From Sphingomicrobium sp. (GTDB taxonomy: Bacteria; Pseudomonadota; Alphaproteobacteria; Sphingomonadales; Sphingomonadaceae), in assembly GCA_030146725.1 (NCBI GenBank), contig JASLBJ010000001.1, positions 1-6,325 of the forward strand: a stretch of DNA of 6,325 nt, read 5' to 3'. Made by a program: the position numbers and the translations under genes. Each line of letters opens with the position of its first letter. Within the stretch, counting starts at the first letter, position 1. The notes below the pieces were generated by a model. It saw only the letters and a program-made list of their open reading frames with translations, was not told the origin of the DNA and did not search any database. Of the stretch, positions 1 to 5,939 are shown piece by piece.

Positions 1-951
1 GCCGATGTCGAAGCCCGGCTGCTGCAGCGGGTCGAGGCCGGCGCGGAGACGCTGCGCCTCGGCCGGAGCGATGTCGCTGGGTGGCGGCTGAGCCTCCCGC
101 GCGAAGCCGAGGAACAGCTCACCCGCCTGCTCGGCCGTCCCGAACGCTACGGCCGCTGGATCGACCGGATCGGGCTCGTGCCCGCGCTGGTCGCCGGAGC
201 GGCTGTGACCGCCGCCGTCCTCGCTGCGGGCTATCTCGCGCCGCACTGGATTGCCCCGCACGTGCCGCCCGCATGGGAGCGCAATCTCGGCACCGCGATC
301 GTCGGCGACTTCGGCGACTACCGCTGCCGCAATCCCGCCGGCGAGCAAGCGCTGGCGGCGATGGCCGAGCGGCTCGAGCCGGGCGTCACCAGCGGCCCCG
401 ACCGGATCACGTTCGCCGCGCTCGACGTGCCGATGTTCAACGCCGCGGCGCTTCCCGGCGGGCACATCGTCGTGTTCAAGCCGGCGATCACCGAGACCGA
501 GGAGCCCGACGAGCTGGCCGGCATCCTCGCTCATGAAATCGCCCATGTCCGCCGCCGCCATGTCACCGAGGCGCTGATCCGCGAGCTTGGAATCGGCGCG
601 CTGATCCGCCTGTTCGCGGGCGACATCGGCGCCAACGCCGGCCAACTCGTGGCGCTCAGCTACACCCGTGCGAACGAGGCCGAGGCCGATGCCGACGCAA
701 TCGCGATGCTCCGCCGTGCGGGCGTCTCGCCGCTCCCGACCGCCCGCCTGTTCAGGCGCCTGTCGCTCGAGCATCGCGAAGGCGGCATGTTCGATTCCGA
801 GTTCCTTGCAAGCCATCCGCTCAGCAGCGGCCGCGCGCGCCGCTTCGCCGCGGCGTTCGACAAGGAGCAAGCCTACCGCCCGGTCCTCGACCGGGCCGGA
901 ACCGAAGCCCTGTTCGACGTCTGCTCGAAGCCGCCCACCGCCAAAAGATGA
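1..951 (+). CDS. M48 family zinc metallopeptidase, membrane-anchored (5' end outside window)
   Basis: The frame is open from the first base to the TGA at 949-951, so the gene is partial and its start lies to the left; a GTG at 178 is internal. Numbering residues from base 1: residues 1-58 are the end of an N-terminal domain rich in Arg and Glu; residues about 59-81 form one hydrophobic segment; then comes the peptidase domain. The zinc site is visible as HEIAH (178-182), with the downstream NEAEAD motif giving the likely third ligand Glu226, followed by the family's SHP motif (SHPLSSGRA). Basic residues just before the membrane segment suggest the N-terminus is cytoplasmic and the protease domain periplasmic, which would fit envelope protein quality control as in BepA/LoiP relatives. 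That role is inference; the substrate is unknown. The stop overlaps the ATG of a decayed glycosyltransferase reading frame. Confidence 0.9.
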   Translation, partial: ADVEARLLQRVEAGAETLRLGRSDVAGWRLSLPREAEEQLTRLLGRPERYGRWIDRIGLVPALVAGAAVTAAVLAAGYLAPHWIAPHVPPAWERNLGTAIVGDFGDYRCRNPAGEQALAAMAERLEPGVTSGPDRITFAALDVPMFNAAALPGGHIVVFKPAITETEEPDELAGILAHEIAHVRRRHVTEALIRELGIGALIRLFAGDIGANAGQLVALSYTRANEAEADADAIAMLRRAGVSPLPTARLFRRLSLEHREGGMFDSEFLASHPLSSGRARRFAAAFDKEQAYRPVLDRAGTEALFDVCSKPPTAKR

Positions 952-1080
952 GCTTGCTCGAATCCGCCCACCCCGAACGCATGAGCGTGCCGGCAATCGC
1001 CGACATCTGCCGGTCCATAACCGCGCCCCAACTGTCGGCCGGGCCATGGCGAGCGTGCTCGGCCAGGACTTCCCTGACCC
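948..1080 (+). pseudogene. Remnant of a family 2 glycosyltransferase N-terminus (frameshifted, truncated)
   Basis: An ATG at 948 overlaps the peptidase TGA as ATGA and opens a frame reading MSLLESAHPERMSVPAIADI up to about 1007. The next frame (1010 onward) reads PVHNRAPTVGRAM and then ASVLGQDFPDP. Joined by one missing base near 1008-1009, the two pieces resemble the start of a GT-A fold family 2 glycosyltransferase: the first beta strand and VxNR nucleotide-binding loop, then the SVLxQDFPD helix. The acidic VDDGSTD segment that should follow is absent, and only about 36 bases remain before the end of dapD on the other strand. I infer a former gene, coupled to the peptidase, that lost its body by deletion and then or earlier took a frameshift. 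The frame from 948 still runs to 1139 but encodes nothing recognisable after residue 20. The match is by eye and short. Confidence 0.5.
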
Positions 1081-1116
1081 CCGGGGCGCTGGGCCGCCGC
1101 TTTCGACCCCGCGAAA

Positions 1117-1941
1117 TCAGTCGCGCAGCAGCTCGTTGATGCTCGTCTTCGACCGGGTGCGCTCGTCGACCTGCTTGACGATCACCGCACAGGCCAGCGA
1201 CGGCCCGCCGTCACTCGCCGGCAGCGATCCGGGGACCACCACCGAATACGCCGGCACCCGGCCGTAGTGCACCGCGCCCGTCGCCCGGTCGACGATCTTG
1301 GTCGACGCGCCGAGGAACACCCCCATCGACAGCACCGCGCCGCGCTCGACGACGACGCCCTCGGCGACCTCGGATCGCGCCCCGATGAAGCAATCGTCCT
1401 CGATGATCACCGGCCCGGCCTGGAGCGGCTCGAGCACGCCGCCGATCCCGGTTCCGCCCGAAATATGGACGTTGCGGCCGATCTGCGCGCAGCTTCCGAT
1501 CGTCGCCCAGGTATCGACCATCGTCCCCTCGCCAACATAGGCGCCGATGTTGACGAAGCTCGGCATCAGCACGGCATTGCGCCCGACAAATGCCCCGCGG
1601 CGGACGATCACACCGGGGACCGCGCGGAACCCCGCCGCCTCGAACTGCCGCTCGCTCCAGCCGGAGAACTTCGATGGCACCTTGTCCCACCAGCACGCAT
1701 GTCCCGGCCCGCCGTGAATCACCTCCATCGGGCACAATCTGAACGACAGCAGCACCGCTTTCTTGAGCCACTGGTGGACCACCCATTCGCCATCAGCCTT
1801 TTCCGCGACCCGCACCGCACCCGAATCCAGCGCTGCAAGTGCCGTATTCACCGCCTCGTGCGTGCCGTCGGAGACCCCGGGCGCAAGGCTCTCGCGCCGC
1901 TCCCACGCCGCATTGATGATCCGCTCGAGCGCTTCGGTCAT
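1117..1941 (-). CDS. dapD: 2,3,4,5-tetrahydropyridine-2,6-dicarboxylate N-succinyltransferase
   Basis: Transfers succinyl from succinyl-CoA to tetrahydrodipicolinate, yielding N-succinyl-2-amino-6-ketopimelate, in the succinylase branch of diaminopimelate and lysine synthesis; cytoplasmic, usually a trimer. The 274 residues match the usual family length. An N-terminal helical domain (about 1-100, with [11 protein letters not shown] at 59-68) precedes a left-handed beta-helix of hexapeptide repeats (about 105-235). Typical stretches are [20 protein letters not shown] (126-145), [14 protein letters not shown] (159-172) and IGARSEV (186-192). Asp143 and Glu191 are the likely counterparts of the family's acidic active-site residues. 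The start ATG at 1941 overlaps the TGA of the upstream nucleotidase gene as ATGA, and a GGGGGA ribosome-binding site lies at 1953-1948 inside that gene. Translation is therefore probably coupled. No strong intrinsic terminator with a T-run follows the stop. Confidence 0.97.
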   Translation of the reverse strand: MTEALERIINAAWERRESLAPGVSDGTHEAVNTALAALDSGAVRVAEKADGEWVVHQWLKKAVLLSFRLCPMEVIHGGPGHACWWDKVPSKFSGWSERQFEAAGFRAVPGVIVRRGAFVGRNAVLMPSFVNIGAYVGEGTMVDTWATIGSCAQIGRNVHISGGTGIGGVLEPLQAGPVIIEDDCFIGARSEVAEGVVVERGAVLSMGVFLGASTKIVDRATGAVHYGRVPAYSVVVPGSLPASDGGPSLACAVIVKQVDERTRSKTSINELLRD

Positions 1942-2609
1942 TCAGCTTCCCCCAATATCGTCTCGAGCCATTCGCCCGCGTCACTGATGACATGGTCGAC
2001 GACCCGGTCGTCGAAGCCATGGCTACCGCGTTCCGAGCCGTTGTCGACCCACACCGTCGTCATTCCAAGCGCCTTTGCCGGTGCCAGATTGGCGGCCATG
2101 TCCTCGACCAGCACTGCGCTTTCAGGGTCGATCCCGAACCGGCTGCACAGCAAGGCATAACCATGCGGGTCGGGCTTGGGCCGAAGCTCGCTGGCGTGAA
2201 TGTCGTGGAGGTCGTGGAAATGCTCGTGCACCCCGATCGCCTCGAGCACGCGCCGCGCGTACGGCGCGTCGCCATTGGTGAAGACGAACAGCCGCCCCGG
2301 CAGCCGTCGCAGCCCCGCGCCAAGCCGCTCGTCGCGCCCGACCCGGTCGAGCGGGATCGCGTGGACATCCTCGAGGAACGCGTGCGGATCGACCCCATGG
2401 CTTCGCATCAGGCCGGCGAGAGTCGTCCCATGCTCGTGGAAATGTGCCTTCTGGACGCGTTTCGCCTCGACCGGATCGCACTCGAGCAGCCGCTGGATAA
2501 ACGCGCCCATGCGCTCGTCGATCAGCGTGAACAGCCCGGTCGACGCCGGATAAAGCGTATTGTCGAGATCGAAGATCCAGTTACGGATATGGGCGAAGCG
2601 CTGGTCCAT
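1938..2609 (-). CDS. HAD-superfamily hydrolase, pyrimidine 5'-nucleotidase type
   Basis: A 223-residue haloacid dehalogenase-like phosphatase resembling the SDT1/pyrimidine 5'-nucleotidase group, which dephosphorylates pyrimidine nucleoside monophosphates in the cytoplasm. All four HAD motifs are visible: motif I FDLDNTLY with nucleophile Asp14 and general acid Asp16; motif II FTNGD with Thr111; motif III Lys145 in RPKPDP; motif IV VEDMAAN with Glu169 and Asp170 for magnesium. The helical cap lies between motifs I and II (about 25-95). It is the first gene of a two-gene unit with dapD, overlapping it by four bases. That pairing is common in alphaproteobacteria as I recall it, though no metabolic link to lysine synthesis is evident. 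The ribosome-binding site before the ATG is weak (GGCGAG only two bases away). The substrate is inferred from family resemblance; other small phosphomonoesters are possible. Confidence 0.9.
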   Translation of the reverse strand: MDQRFAHIRNWIFDLDNTLYPASTGLFTLIDERMGAFIQRLLECDPVEAKRVQKAHFHEHGTTLAGLMRSHGVDPHAFLEDVHAIPLDRVGRDERLGAGLRRLPGRLFVFTNGDAPYARRVLEAIGVHEHFHDLHDIHASELRPKPDPHGYALLCSRFGIDPESAVLVEDMAANLAPAKALGMTTVWVDNGSERGSHGFDDRVVDHVISDAGEWLETILGEAE

Positions 2610-2656
2610 GGCTCGCCGCGGCCCCTACCGGATTTGCCGTCTTCAGCAAATTGAAA

Positions 2657-2679
2657 GGAATGCAGACACATAGCATTCC
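2657..2679. promoter_or_regulatory. Perfect inverted repeat, possible operator or leader hairpin
   Basis: GGAATGC (2657-2663) and GCATTCC (2673-2679) are exact reverse complements separated by nine bases. The arrangement suits a dimeric regulator's binding site or a hairpin in the leader RNA of the autotransporter. Which of the two applies cannot be told from the sequence. It lies midway between the divergent starts, so it could affect either gene. Confidence 0.45.
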
Positions 2680-2685
2680 AGGGAT

Positions 2686-2706
2686 AGCTGTTGCTTTTCA
2701 GCAGCT
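2686..2706 (+). promoter_or_regulatory. Hairpin just upstream of the autotransporter ribosome-binding site
   Basis: AGCTGTTG (2686-2693) can pair with CAGCAGCT (2699-2706) over eight positions, one of them a G-U wobble, around a five-base loop CTTTT. It ends one base before the GGGGAG ribosome-binding site, so if transcribed it would sit directly against the ribosome docking site. An effect on translation or mRNA stability is an inference. Confidence 0.4.
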
Positions 2707-2707
2707 T

Positions 2708-2713
2708 GGGGAG
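2708..2713 (+). promoter_or_regulatory. Ribosome-binding site deciding the autotransporter start
   Basis: GGGGAG lies seven bases before the ATG at 2721. This spacing, and the signal peptide that begins exactly at that ATG, select 2721 over the in-frame TTG at 2691, which would add ten residues (mixed hydrophobic and basic) ahead of the signal. Confidence 0.75.
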
Positions 2714-2720
2714 ATGGCGG

Positions 2721-5102
2721 ATGAAATCGCGGCTGTTGGCGACGTCCGGAGTAGCTGTTGCGCTGGCGCTTAACCTGTCCGCTTGCGGTGGCGGCGGAGG
2801 GGGCGGCGTCGGCTCTACGCCCCCGCCGCCGGTCAATACCGCACCGCCGCCCGCTCCCACACCAGCGCCGGCTCCAGCCCCGACGCCCACGCCGACCCCG
2901 ACTCCGACTCCGACTCCGACTCCGGTTCCGACCCAAACTGTGATCGTCCCCACCGACTACAACACGGCCGAATATCGCGCGTCCAACTATGCCGGCGCAG
3001 CCAATGCGATCAGCGCCTATCAGAACGGCGCGACCGGCAAGGGCATCAAGATCGGAGTCATCGACACCGGCATCAATCCGGACCTCCCCGACTTCATCGG
3101 CAAGATCGATCCCGCAAGCCGCGACGTCGCCGGCAGCCGCGGAGTCGGCGACGAGGACGGCCACGGGACCGCGGTCAGCGCGGTCGCGGCGGGCGCCCGC
3201 AACAGCGCCAATACGCATGGCGTCGCATTCGATGCGACCATCGTCAGCATGCGCGCCGACGAACCGGGCAGCTGTGCCAAAACGGGCGAGGATGAAGGTT
3301 GCTCGTTCCACGACGGTGCGATTGCCCAGGGCCTCGACGCCGCCCGCATTGCCGGGGCCAGGGTCATCAACCTGTCGCTCGGCGGAAGCTCGCCCGGGTC
3401 GAGCCTGCTGTCGGCGATGCAGCGTGCGGTCAGTGCCGGCGTCGTGCTCGTCATCTCCGCCGGCAACGACGGCGAGGAGCCCGAGGGCACCACTGCCGAT
3501 GCGTTCGCCGCGATCCCCGCGTCGCGCTTTCCCGGCCAGGTGATCATCGCCGGCTCGGTCGGAGTCGACAATGGCGCGGGCGGCAGCAACAATGACGTGA
3601 TCTCGGTCTTTTCGAACCGCGCCGGCACCAGCGCCCCATATTATCTGACCGCCGTCGGCTACCGCGATCGCGCACCCGGCACCGACGGCAAGCAGTATCT
3701 GTGGAACGGCACCAGCTTCTCGGCACCGACCATCACCGGCGCCGTCGCCCTCCTTGCCCAGGCGTTCCCCAACCTCAGCGGCGCGCAGATCGTCGACATC
3801 CTGTTCCGCTCCGCCGACGATCTCGGCGCAGCCGGGACCGACTCGACCTACGGCCGCGGACGGCTCAACCTTGCCACCGCGTTCAGGCCGATCGGCACCA
3901 CCAGCCTTGCCGGAAGCCAGGTCGCGGTCGGCACCGGGACGAACGGCGACCTGCCCGCCGCGGCCGGCGACGGCGGCGCCGATGGCGATCCGAACACGCC
4001 GGCCGGGCTCGGCGCGATCATCCTCGACGGCTATTCGCGCGCCTTCGTTCTCGACCTCGCCTCGACCCTGCAAAAAGCCGAGCAGTCGCGGCCGCTGACC
4101 CGCGCGCTGCAGGGCAATGTCCGCGTCGGCGCCGCGTCGGCCGGCCCGCTCAGCATCGCCATGACCGTCGCCGAACGCCGCGACCGGCCATTCGGCTTTG
4201 CCGTCGAGCGGCTTGGCATCGGCCCCGACGATCTGCGCAAGTCGCGGCTCATCGCCGGTTCGGCGGTTGCCCGCATCGACAGCAGGACCGCGGTCGCGTT
4301 CGGCTTCGCGGAGGGCGCGAAAGCGATGGAACGGCGCCTCTCGGGTGCTGACAACGGCGCCTTCCTGATCGCCAGGGACGTTGCGGGAAGCCCCGGCTTC
4401 GACTCGCGCCGCGAAGGCAGCGTGGCGCTTCGCCGCAATCTCGGACCGGTCGGGATTACCCTTTCGGGCGAGAACGGGACCGTGTGGCAGGAGATCAAGA
4501 CCAGTGCGACCGGCTCGCCCTATCGCCTGACCAGCATCGCGCTCGACCGCAGCTTCGGAAGCAACTGGCTGTCGGCCGGAGTCAGCCACCTCGACGAGAA
4601 GCAGACCCTGCTTGGCGGGCGCATGGGTGCGGCGCTTGGCGGCGGCGGTGCAAGCAGCGTGTTCCTCGACGTCGAGGCGCGCCGCGCAATTGGCTCGGGC
4701 TGGACGGCTGCGCTCACCGGCCGCCGCGGCTGGACCAGCTTTGCCAGCGGCCGCTTCCAGTCAGGCGCCTACGGCTTCGATCTTGCCAAGGGCGGCGTCC
4801 TCGGTTCGAGCGACCGCATCGGCCTGCGTATCGCCCAACCACTCCGGATCGAGCAGGGCGGCTTCTCGATGCTGCTTCCGACCGCCTACGATTACAGCAC
4901 GCAGTCGGCGACCAGCAGCCTGGTCGGCTACTCGCTGTCCCCGAGCGGCCGCGAGATTGACGCGGAGCTCAGCTACGGCTCGTCGCTGTGGAACGATGCA
5001 GGCTGGATCGGCGCCAATCTGTTCGTCCGCCGCCAGCCCGGCCACATTGCCAGCGCCGACGACGACATCGGCGCCGCGATCCGCTTCACGCTGGGCTTCT
5101 AG
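2721..5102 (+). CDS. S8 (subtilisin-type) serine protease autotransporter with lipoprotein signal
   Basis: A 793-residue type V secreted protease. Residues 1-22 form a lipoprotein signal with lipobox LSAC, predicting lipidation of Cys22. Then come seven Gly (23-29) and a Pro/Ala/Thr-rich linker to about residue 75. The S8 domain (about 95-395) has a complete catalytic set: Asp115 in VIDTG, His148 in DGHGT, oxyanion Asn249 in SAGND and Ser332 in GTSFSAP. Cys185 and Cys194 are the only other cysteines and could form a disulfide in a short loop. A helix-forming segment starting GAIILDGYSRAF (431 on) leads into a C-terminal beta-barrel (about 480-793) with alternating strands and the terminal Phe of ...RFTLGF typical of outer-membrane proteins. 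The architecture recalls NalP of Neisseria and SphB1 of Bordetella, lipoprotein autotransporters that process other surface proteins. Substrate, surface release and self-cleavage are unknown here. It stands alone, with hairpins in its leader. Confidence 0.93.
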   Translation: MKSRLLATSGVAVALALNLSACGGGGGGGVGSTPPPPVNTAPPPAPTPAPAPAPTPTPTPTPTPTPTPVPTQTVIVPTDYNTAEYRASNYAGAANAISAYQNGATGKGIKIGVIDTGINPDLPDFIGKIDPASRDVAGSRGVGDEDGHGTAVSAVAAGARNSANTHGVAFDATIVSMRADEPGSCAKTGEDEGCSFHDGAIAQGLDAARIAGARVINLSLGGSSPGSSLLSAMQRAVSAGVVLVISAGNDGEEPEGTTADAFAAIPASRFPGQVIIAGSVGVDNGAGGSNNDVISVFSNRAGTSAPYYLTAVGYRDRAPGTDGKQYLWNGTSFSAPTITGAVALLAQAFPNLSGAQIVDILFRSADDLGAAGTDSTYGRGRLNLATAFRPIGTTSLAGSQVAVGTGTNGDLPAAAGDGGADGDPNTPAGLGAIILDGYSRAFVLDLASTLQKAEQSRPLTRALQGNVRVGAASAGPLSIAMTVAERRDRPFGFAVERLGIGPDDLRKSRLIAGSAVARIDSRTAVAFGFAEGAKAMERRLSGADNGAFLIARDVAGSPGFDSRREGSVALRRNLGPVGITLSGENGTVWQEIKTSATGSPYRLTSIALDRSFGSNWLSAGVSHLDEKQTLLGGRMGAALGGGGASSVFLDVEARRAIGSGWTAALTGRRGWTSFASGRFQSGAYGFDLAKGGVLGSSDRIGLRIAQPLRIEQGGFSMLLPTAYDYSTQSATSSLVGYSLSPSGREIDAELSYGSSLWNDAGWIGANLFVRRQPGHIASADDDIGAAIRFTLGF
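2880..2933 (+). repeat. In-frame hexanucleotide repeat encoding Pro-Thr in the autotransporter linker
   Basis: Nine successive six-base units related to CCGACT occupy this stretch. Four are identical (2898-2921); the flanking ones are CCGACG, CCCACG, CCGACC, then CCGGTT and CCGACC. Eight encode Pro-Thr and one Pro-Val. Because the unit is six bases, copy-number changes by slippage would lengthen or shorten the linker between the lipid anchor and the protease domain without breaking the frame. Confidence 0.85.
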
Positions 5103-5131
5103 TCGAGGGCTTCCAATCAGCGACCTCGACT
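5101..5131. terminator. Inverted repeat at the convergent junction, weak terminator candidate
   Basis: AGTCGAGG (5101-5108) and CCTCGACT (5124-5131) are perfect complements separated by 15 bases; the left arm begins inside the autotransporter TAG stop. The repeat lies between two genes that converge, where a two-way terminator would be expected. There is no T-run on either side and the loop is large, so an intrinsic terminator is doubtful; it may instead protect 3' ends or be chance. Confidence 0.3.
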
Positions 5132-5150
5132 CGACGACTTCCAGTCAGCG
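5110..5150. repeat. Pair of short direct repeats in the convergent gap
   Basis: CTTCCAATCAGCG (5110-5122) recurs as CTTCCAGTCAGCG (5138-5150), 12 of 13 bases identical and 28 bases apart. A weaker third copy, CGGTCAGCG, follows at 5157-5165 and runs into the end of the next gene. Possible origins are small duplications or slippage; no function is evident. Confidence 0.5.
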
Positions 5151-5159
5151 CGCGTCCGG

Positions 5160-5525
5160 TCAGCGGGGTCGGCCGAGCCCGTAGCTTGCAATGATCGGCG
5201 CCTCGCAGCCGTCGATCCGGCGATAGACCGACAAATACATGTCCGCCGCCGGAAGCTCGCCAAGCTTCTGCGCTCCCGGGCCTTCGCCCTGCTGCTGCGC
5301 GTGATAGCGGCTGATCGGCGGACAAGCGGCAGGCGCGCCAACGTTGGGGTCGAGCAACGGCATGGTACCGAGCGGCTGGGCACCGGGCGGCTGGGCACCG
5401 GGCGGCTTGGCACCGAGCGGCTTGACCTCGGCGCGCTGCTCAGGCTGGGTCGCCGTCGGACCCGCTGGCGCGGCGATCAACGCGGCCGGCAGCATCAGTG
5501 CCGGGGCGAGCAACAATAGTCGCAT
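5160..5525 (-). CDS. Small exported protein of unknown function with Pro-rich pentapeptide repeat
   Basis: I do not recognise this 121-residue protein. It starts with a likely Sec signal peptide (MRLLLLAPALMLPAALIAAP) with a plausible cleavage after Ala21 in the APA motif, so it should act in the periplasm or beyond. Residues 35-54 are four pentapeptides: KPLGA, KPPGA, QPPGA, QPLGT. The remaining domain (about 60-121) holds two cysteines, Cys68 and Cys107, that could form a disulfide, and ends in a block with MYLSVYRRIDGCEAP and SYGLGRPR that looks more constrained than the rest. The ATG at 5525 is preferred over the one at 5531: the AGAGGAG site abuts the latter but sits six bases from the former. 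It follows sufA by 51 bases on the same strand. TATAGT (5551-5546) could be a -10 element for its own promoter, but no matching -35 is clear. A link to Fe-S assembly is not supported. Confidence 0.75.
   Translation of the reverse strand: MRLLLLAPALMLPAALIAAPAGPTATQPEQRAEVKPLGAKPPGAQPPGAQPLGTMPLLDPNVGAPAACPPISRYHAQQQGEGPGAQKLGELPAADMYLSVYRRIDGCEAPIIASYGLGRPR
5364..5423. repeat. Four tandem 15-base repeats inside the small exported protein gene
   Basis: Four adjoining units, 5364-5378, 5379-5393, 5394-5408 and 5409-5423, follow the plus-strand pattern GGCACCGGGCGGCTK (K is G or T) with one to three differences each. They encode the Lys/Gln-Pro-Pro/Leu-Gly-Ala/Thr pentapeptides on the minus strand. 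The nucleotide identity is higher than the protein needs, which suggests recent duplication by slippage; the 15-base unit keeps the frame. Confidence 0.9.
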
Positions 5526-5531
5526 GACCAT

Positions 5532-5538
5532 CTCCTCT
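5532..5538 (-). promoter_or_regulatory. Ribosome-binding site deciding the start of the small exported protein
   Basis: Read on the minus strand, AGAGGAG runs from 5538 to 5532. It touches the ATG at 5531, too close for initiation, and lies six bases from the ATG at 5525, which is therefore the likely start. Confidence 0.7.
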
Positions 5539-5576
5539 GCCGCTGACTATAGCATTGGGCAACCGCTCTTGCGAGG

Positions 5577-5939
5577 TCAGACGGTGAAGCTCTCTCCGCA
5601 ACCGCAGGCGCCCTTGGCATTGGGGTTCGCAAAGGTGAAGCCGGCGGCGAAATCGTCCTCGCGCCAGTCCATCACGCTTCCCACCAGGTACAGCACCGAC
5701 CCGCCGTCGACATAAAAGGTGCCGCCGGGCGTCTCGATCTTCTCGTCGAACGCTTTCTCCTCGCCGACATAATCGACCGAGTAAGCGAGCCCCGAGCAGC
5801 CGCGCCGCGGCGTCGACAGCTTGACGCCGATCGAGCCCGCGGGCGCGCGTGCCATCAGATCGGCAATGCGCTGCTCGGCCGCGGGCGTCAGGATGATCGC
5901 CGCCTTCCGGACGCGGGTGCGAGGTTCGGCAATGTCCAT
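5577..5939 (-). CDS. sufA: A-type Fe-S cluster carrier (SufA/IscA/ErpA, HesB family)
   Basis: A 120-residue cytoplasmic protein that receives Fe-S clusters from the SUF scaffold and passes them to apo-enzymes. The three cysteines that bind the cluster in this family are all present: Cys48 in RRGCSGLAY, and Cys112 and Cys114 in ACGCGESF near the C-terminus. Further family marks are the ILTPAA start of the fold (16-21), the FYVDGGSVLYLVG strand region (75-87) and the MDW motif before FANPNA. Two adjacent ATGs are possible. The one at 5939 lies seven bases from a GGGGA site (5951-5947) and overlaps the SufT stop as TGATG; the one at 5942 adds one Met and gives ATGA. Either implies translational coupling to sufT. 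The symbol sufA rests on the SufT neighbour; by sequence alone ErpA or IscA are equally possible. Confidence 0.93.
   Translation of the reverse strand: MDIAEPRTRVRKAAIILTPAAEQRIADLMARAPAGSIGVKLSTPRRGCSGLAYSVDYVGEEKAFDEKIETPGGTFYVDGGSVLYLVGSVMDWREDDFAAGFTFANPNAKGACGCGESFTV

Larger units (their letters stand above)
2610..2720. promoter_or_regulatory. Divergent intergenic region between the nucleotidase-dapD operon and the autotransporter
   Basis: These 111 bases separate two divergently transcribed units and must carry the promoters of both, or the region just upstream of their transcription starts. The middle is more AT-rich than the flanking genes. I see no convincing -35/-10 pair on either strand: TTGAAA (2651-2656) and TAGCAT (2671-2676) are only 14 bases apart. 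The region does hold two inverted repeats, listed separately. Confidence 0.5.

Noticed and set aside
178..180. GTG at 178 as start of the M48 peptidase
   Set aside because: The frame is open upstream to the window edge with domain-like sequence, and the GTG falls at the start of the membrane segment.
1076..1090. GC-rich palindrome CCCCGGGG near the 3' end of dapD as an intrinsic terminator
   Set aside because: It has no loop and no T-run on either strand, so it does not form a usable terminator hairpin.
1267..2160. Plus-strand open frame of 297 codons opposite dapD and the nucleotidase gene
   Set aside because: It spans two convincing minus-strand genes, and its composition (His/Arg/Pro/Asp rich) is that of a complementary-strand shadow.
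1992..2654. Plus-strand open frame of 220 codons opposite the nucleotidase gene
   Set aside because: The minus strand carries all four HAD motifs in order; this frame shows no recognisable domain.
2691..2720. TTG at 2691 as start of the autotransporter
   Set aside because: It would lie inside a predicted hairpin, lacks a ribosome-binding site, and would put ten extra residues before an otherwise standard lipoprotein signal that begins at the ATG at 2721.
2880..2933. CRISPR-like or transposon-end repeat
   Set aside because: The units are contiguous hexamers without spacers and lie in frame inside a Pro-Thr linker.
2643..4589. Minus-strand open frame of 648 codons opposite the autotransporter
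   Set aside because: It is antisense to a protein with a full S8 catalytic triad. Its product is a low-complexity Arg/Gly/Ala/Asp mix typical of GC-rich shadow frames, with no motif or ribosome-binding site.
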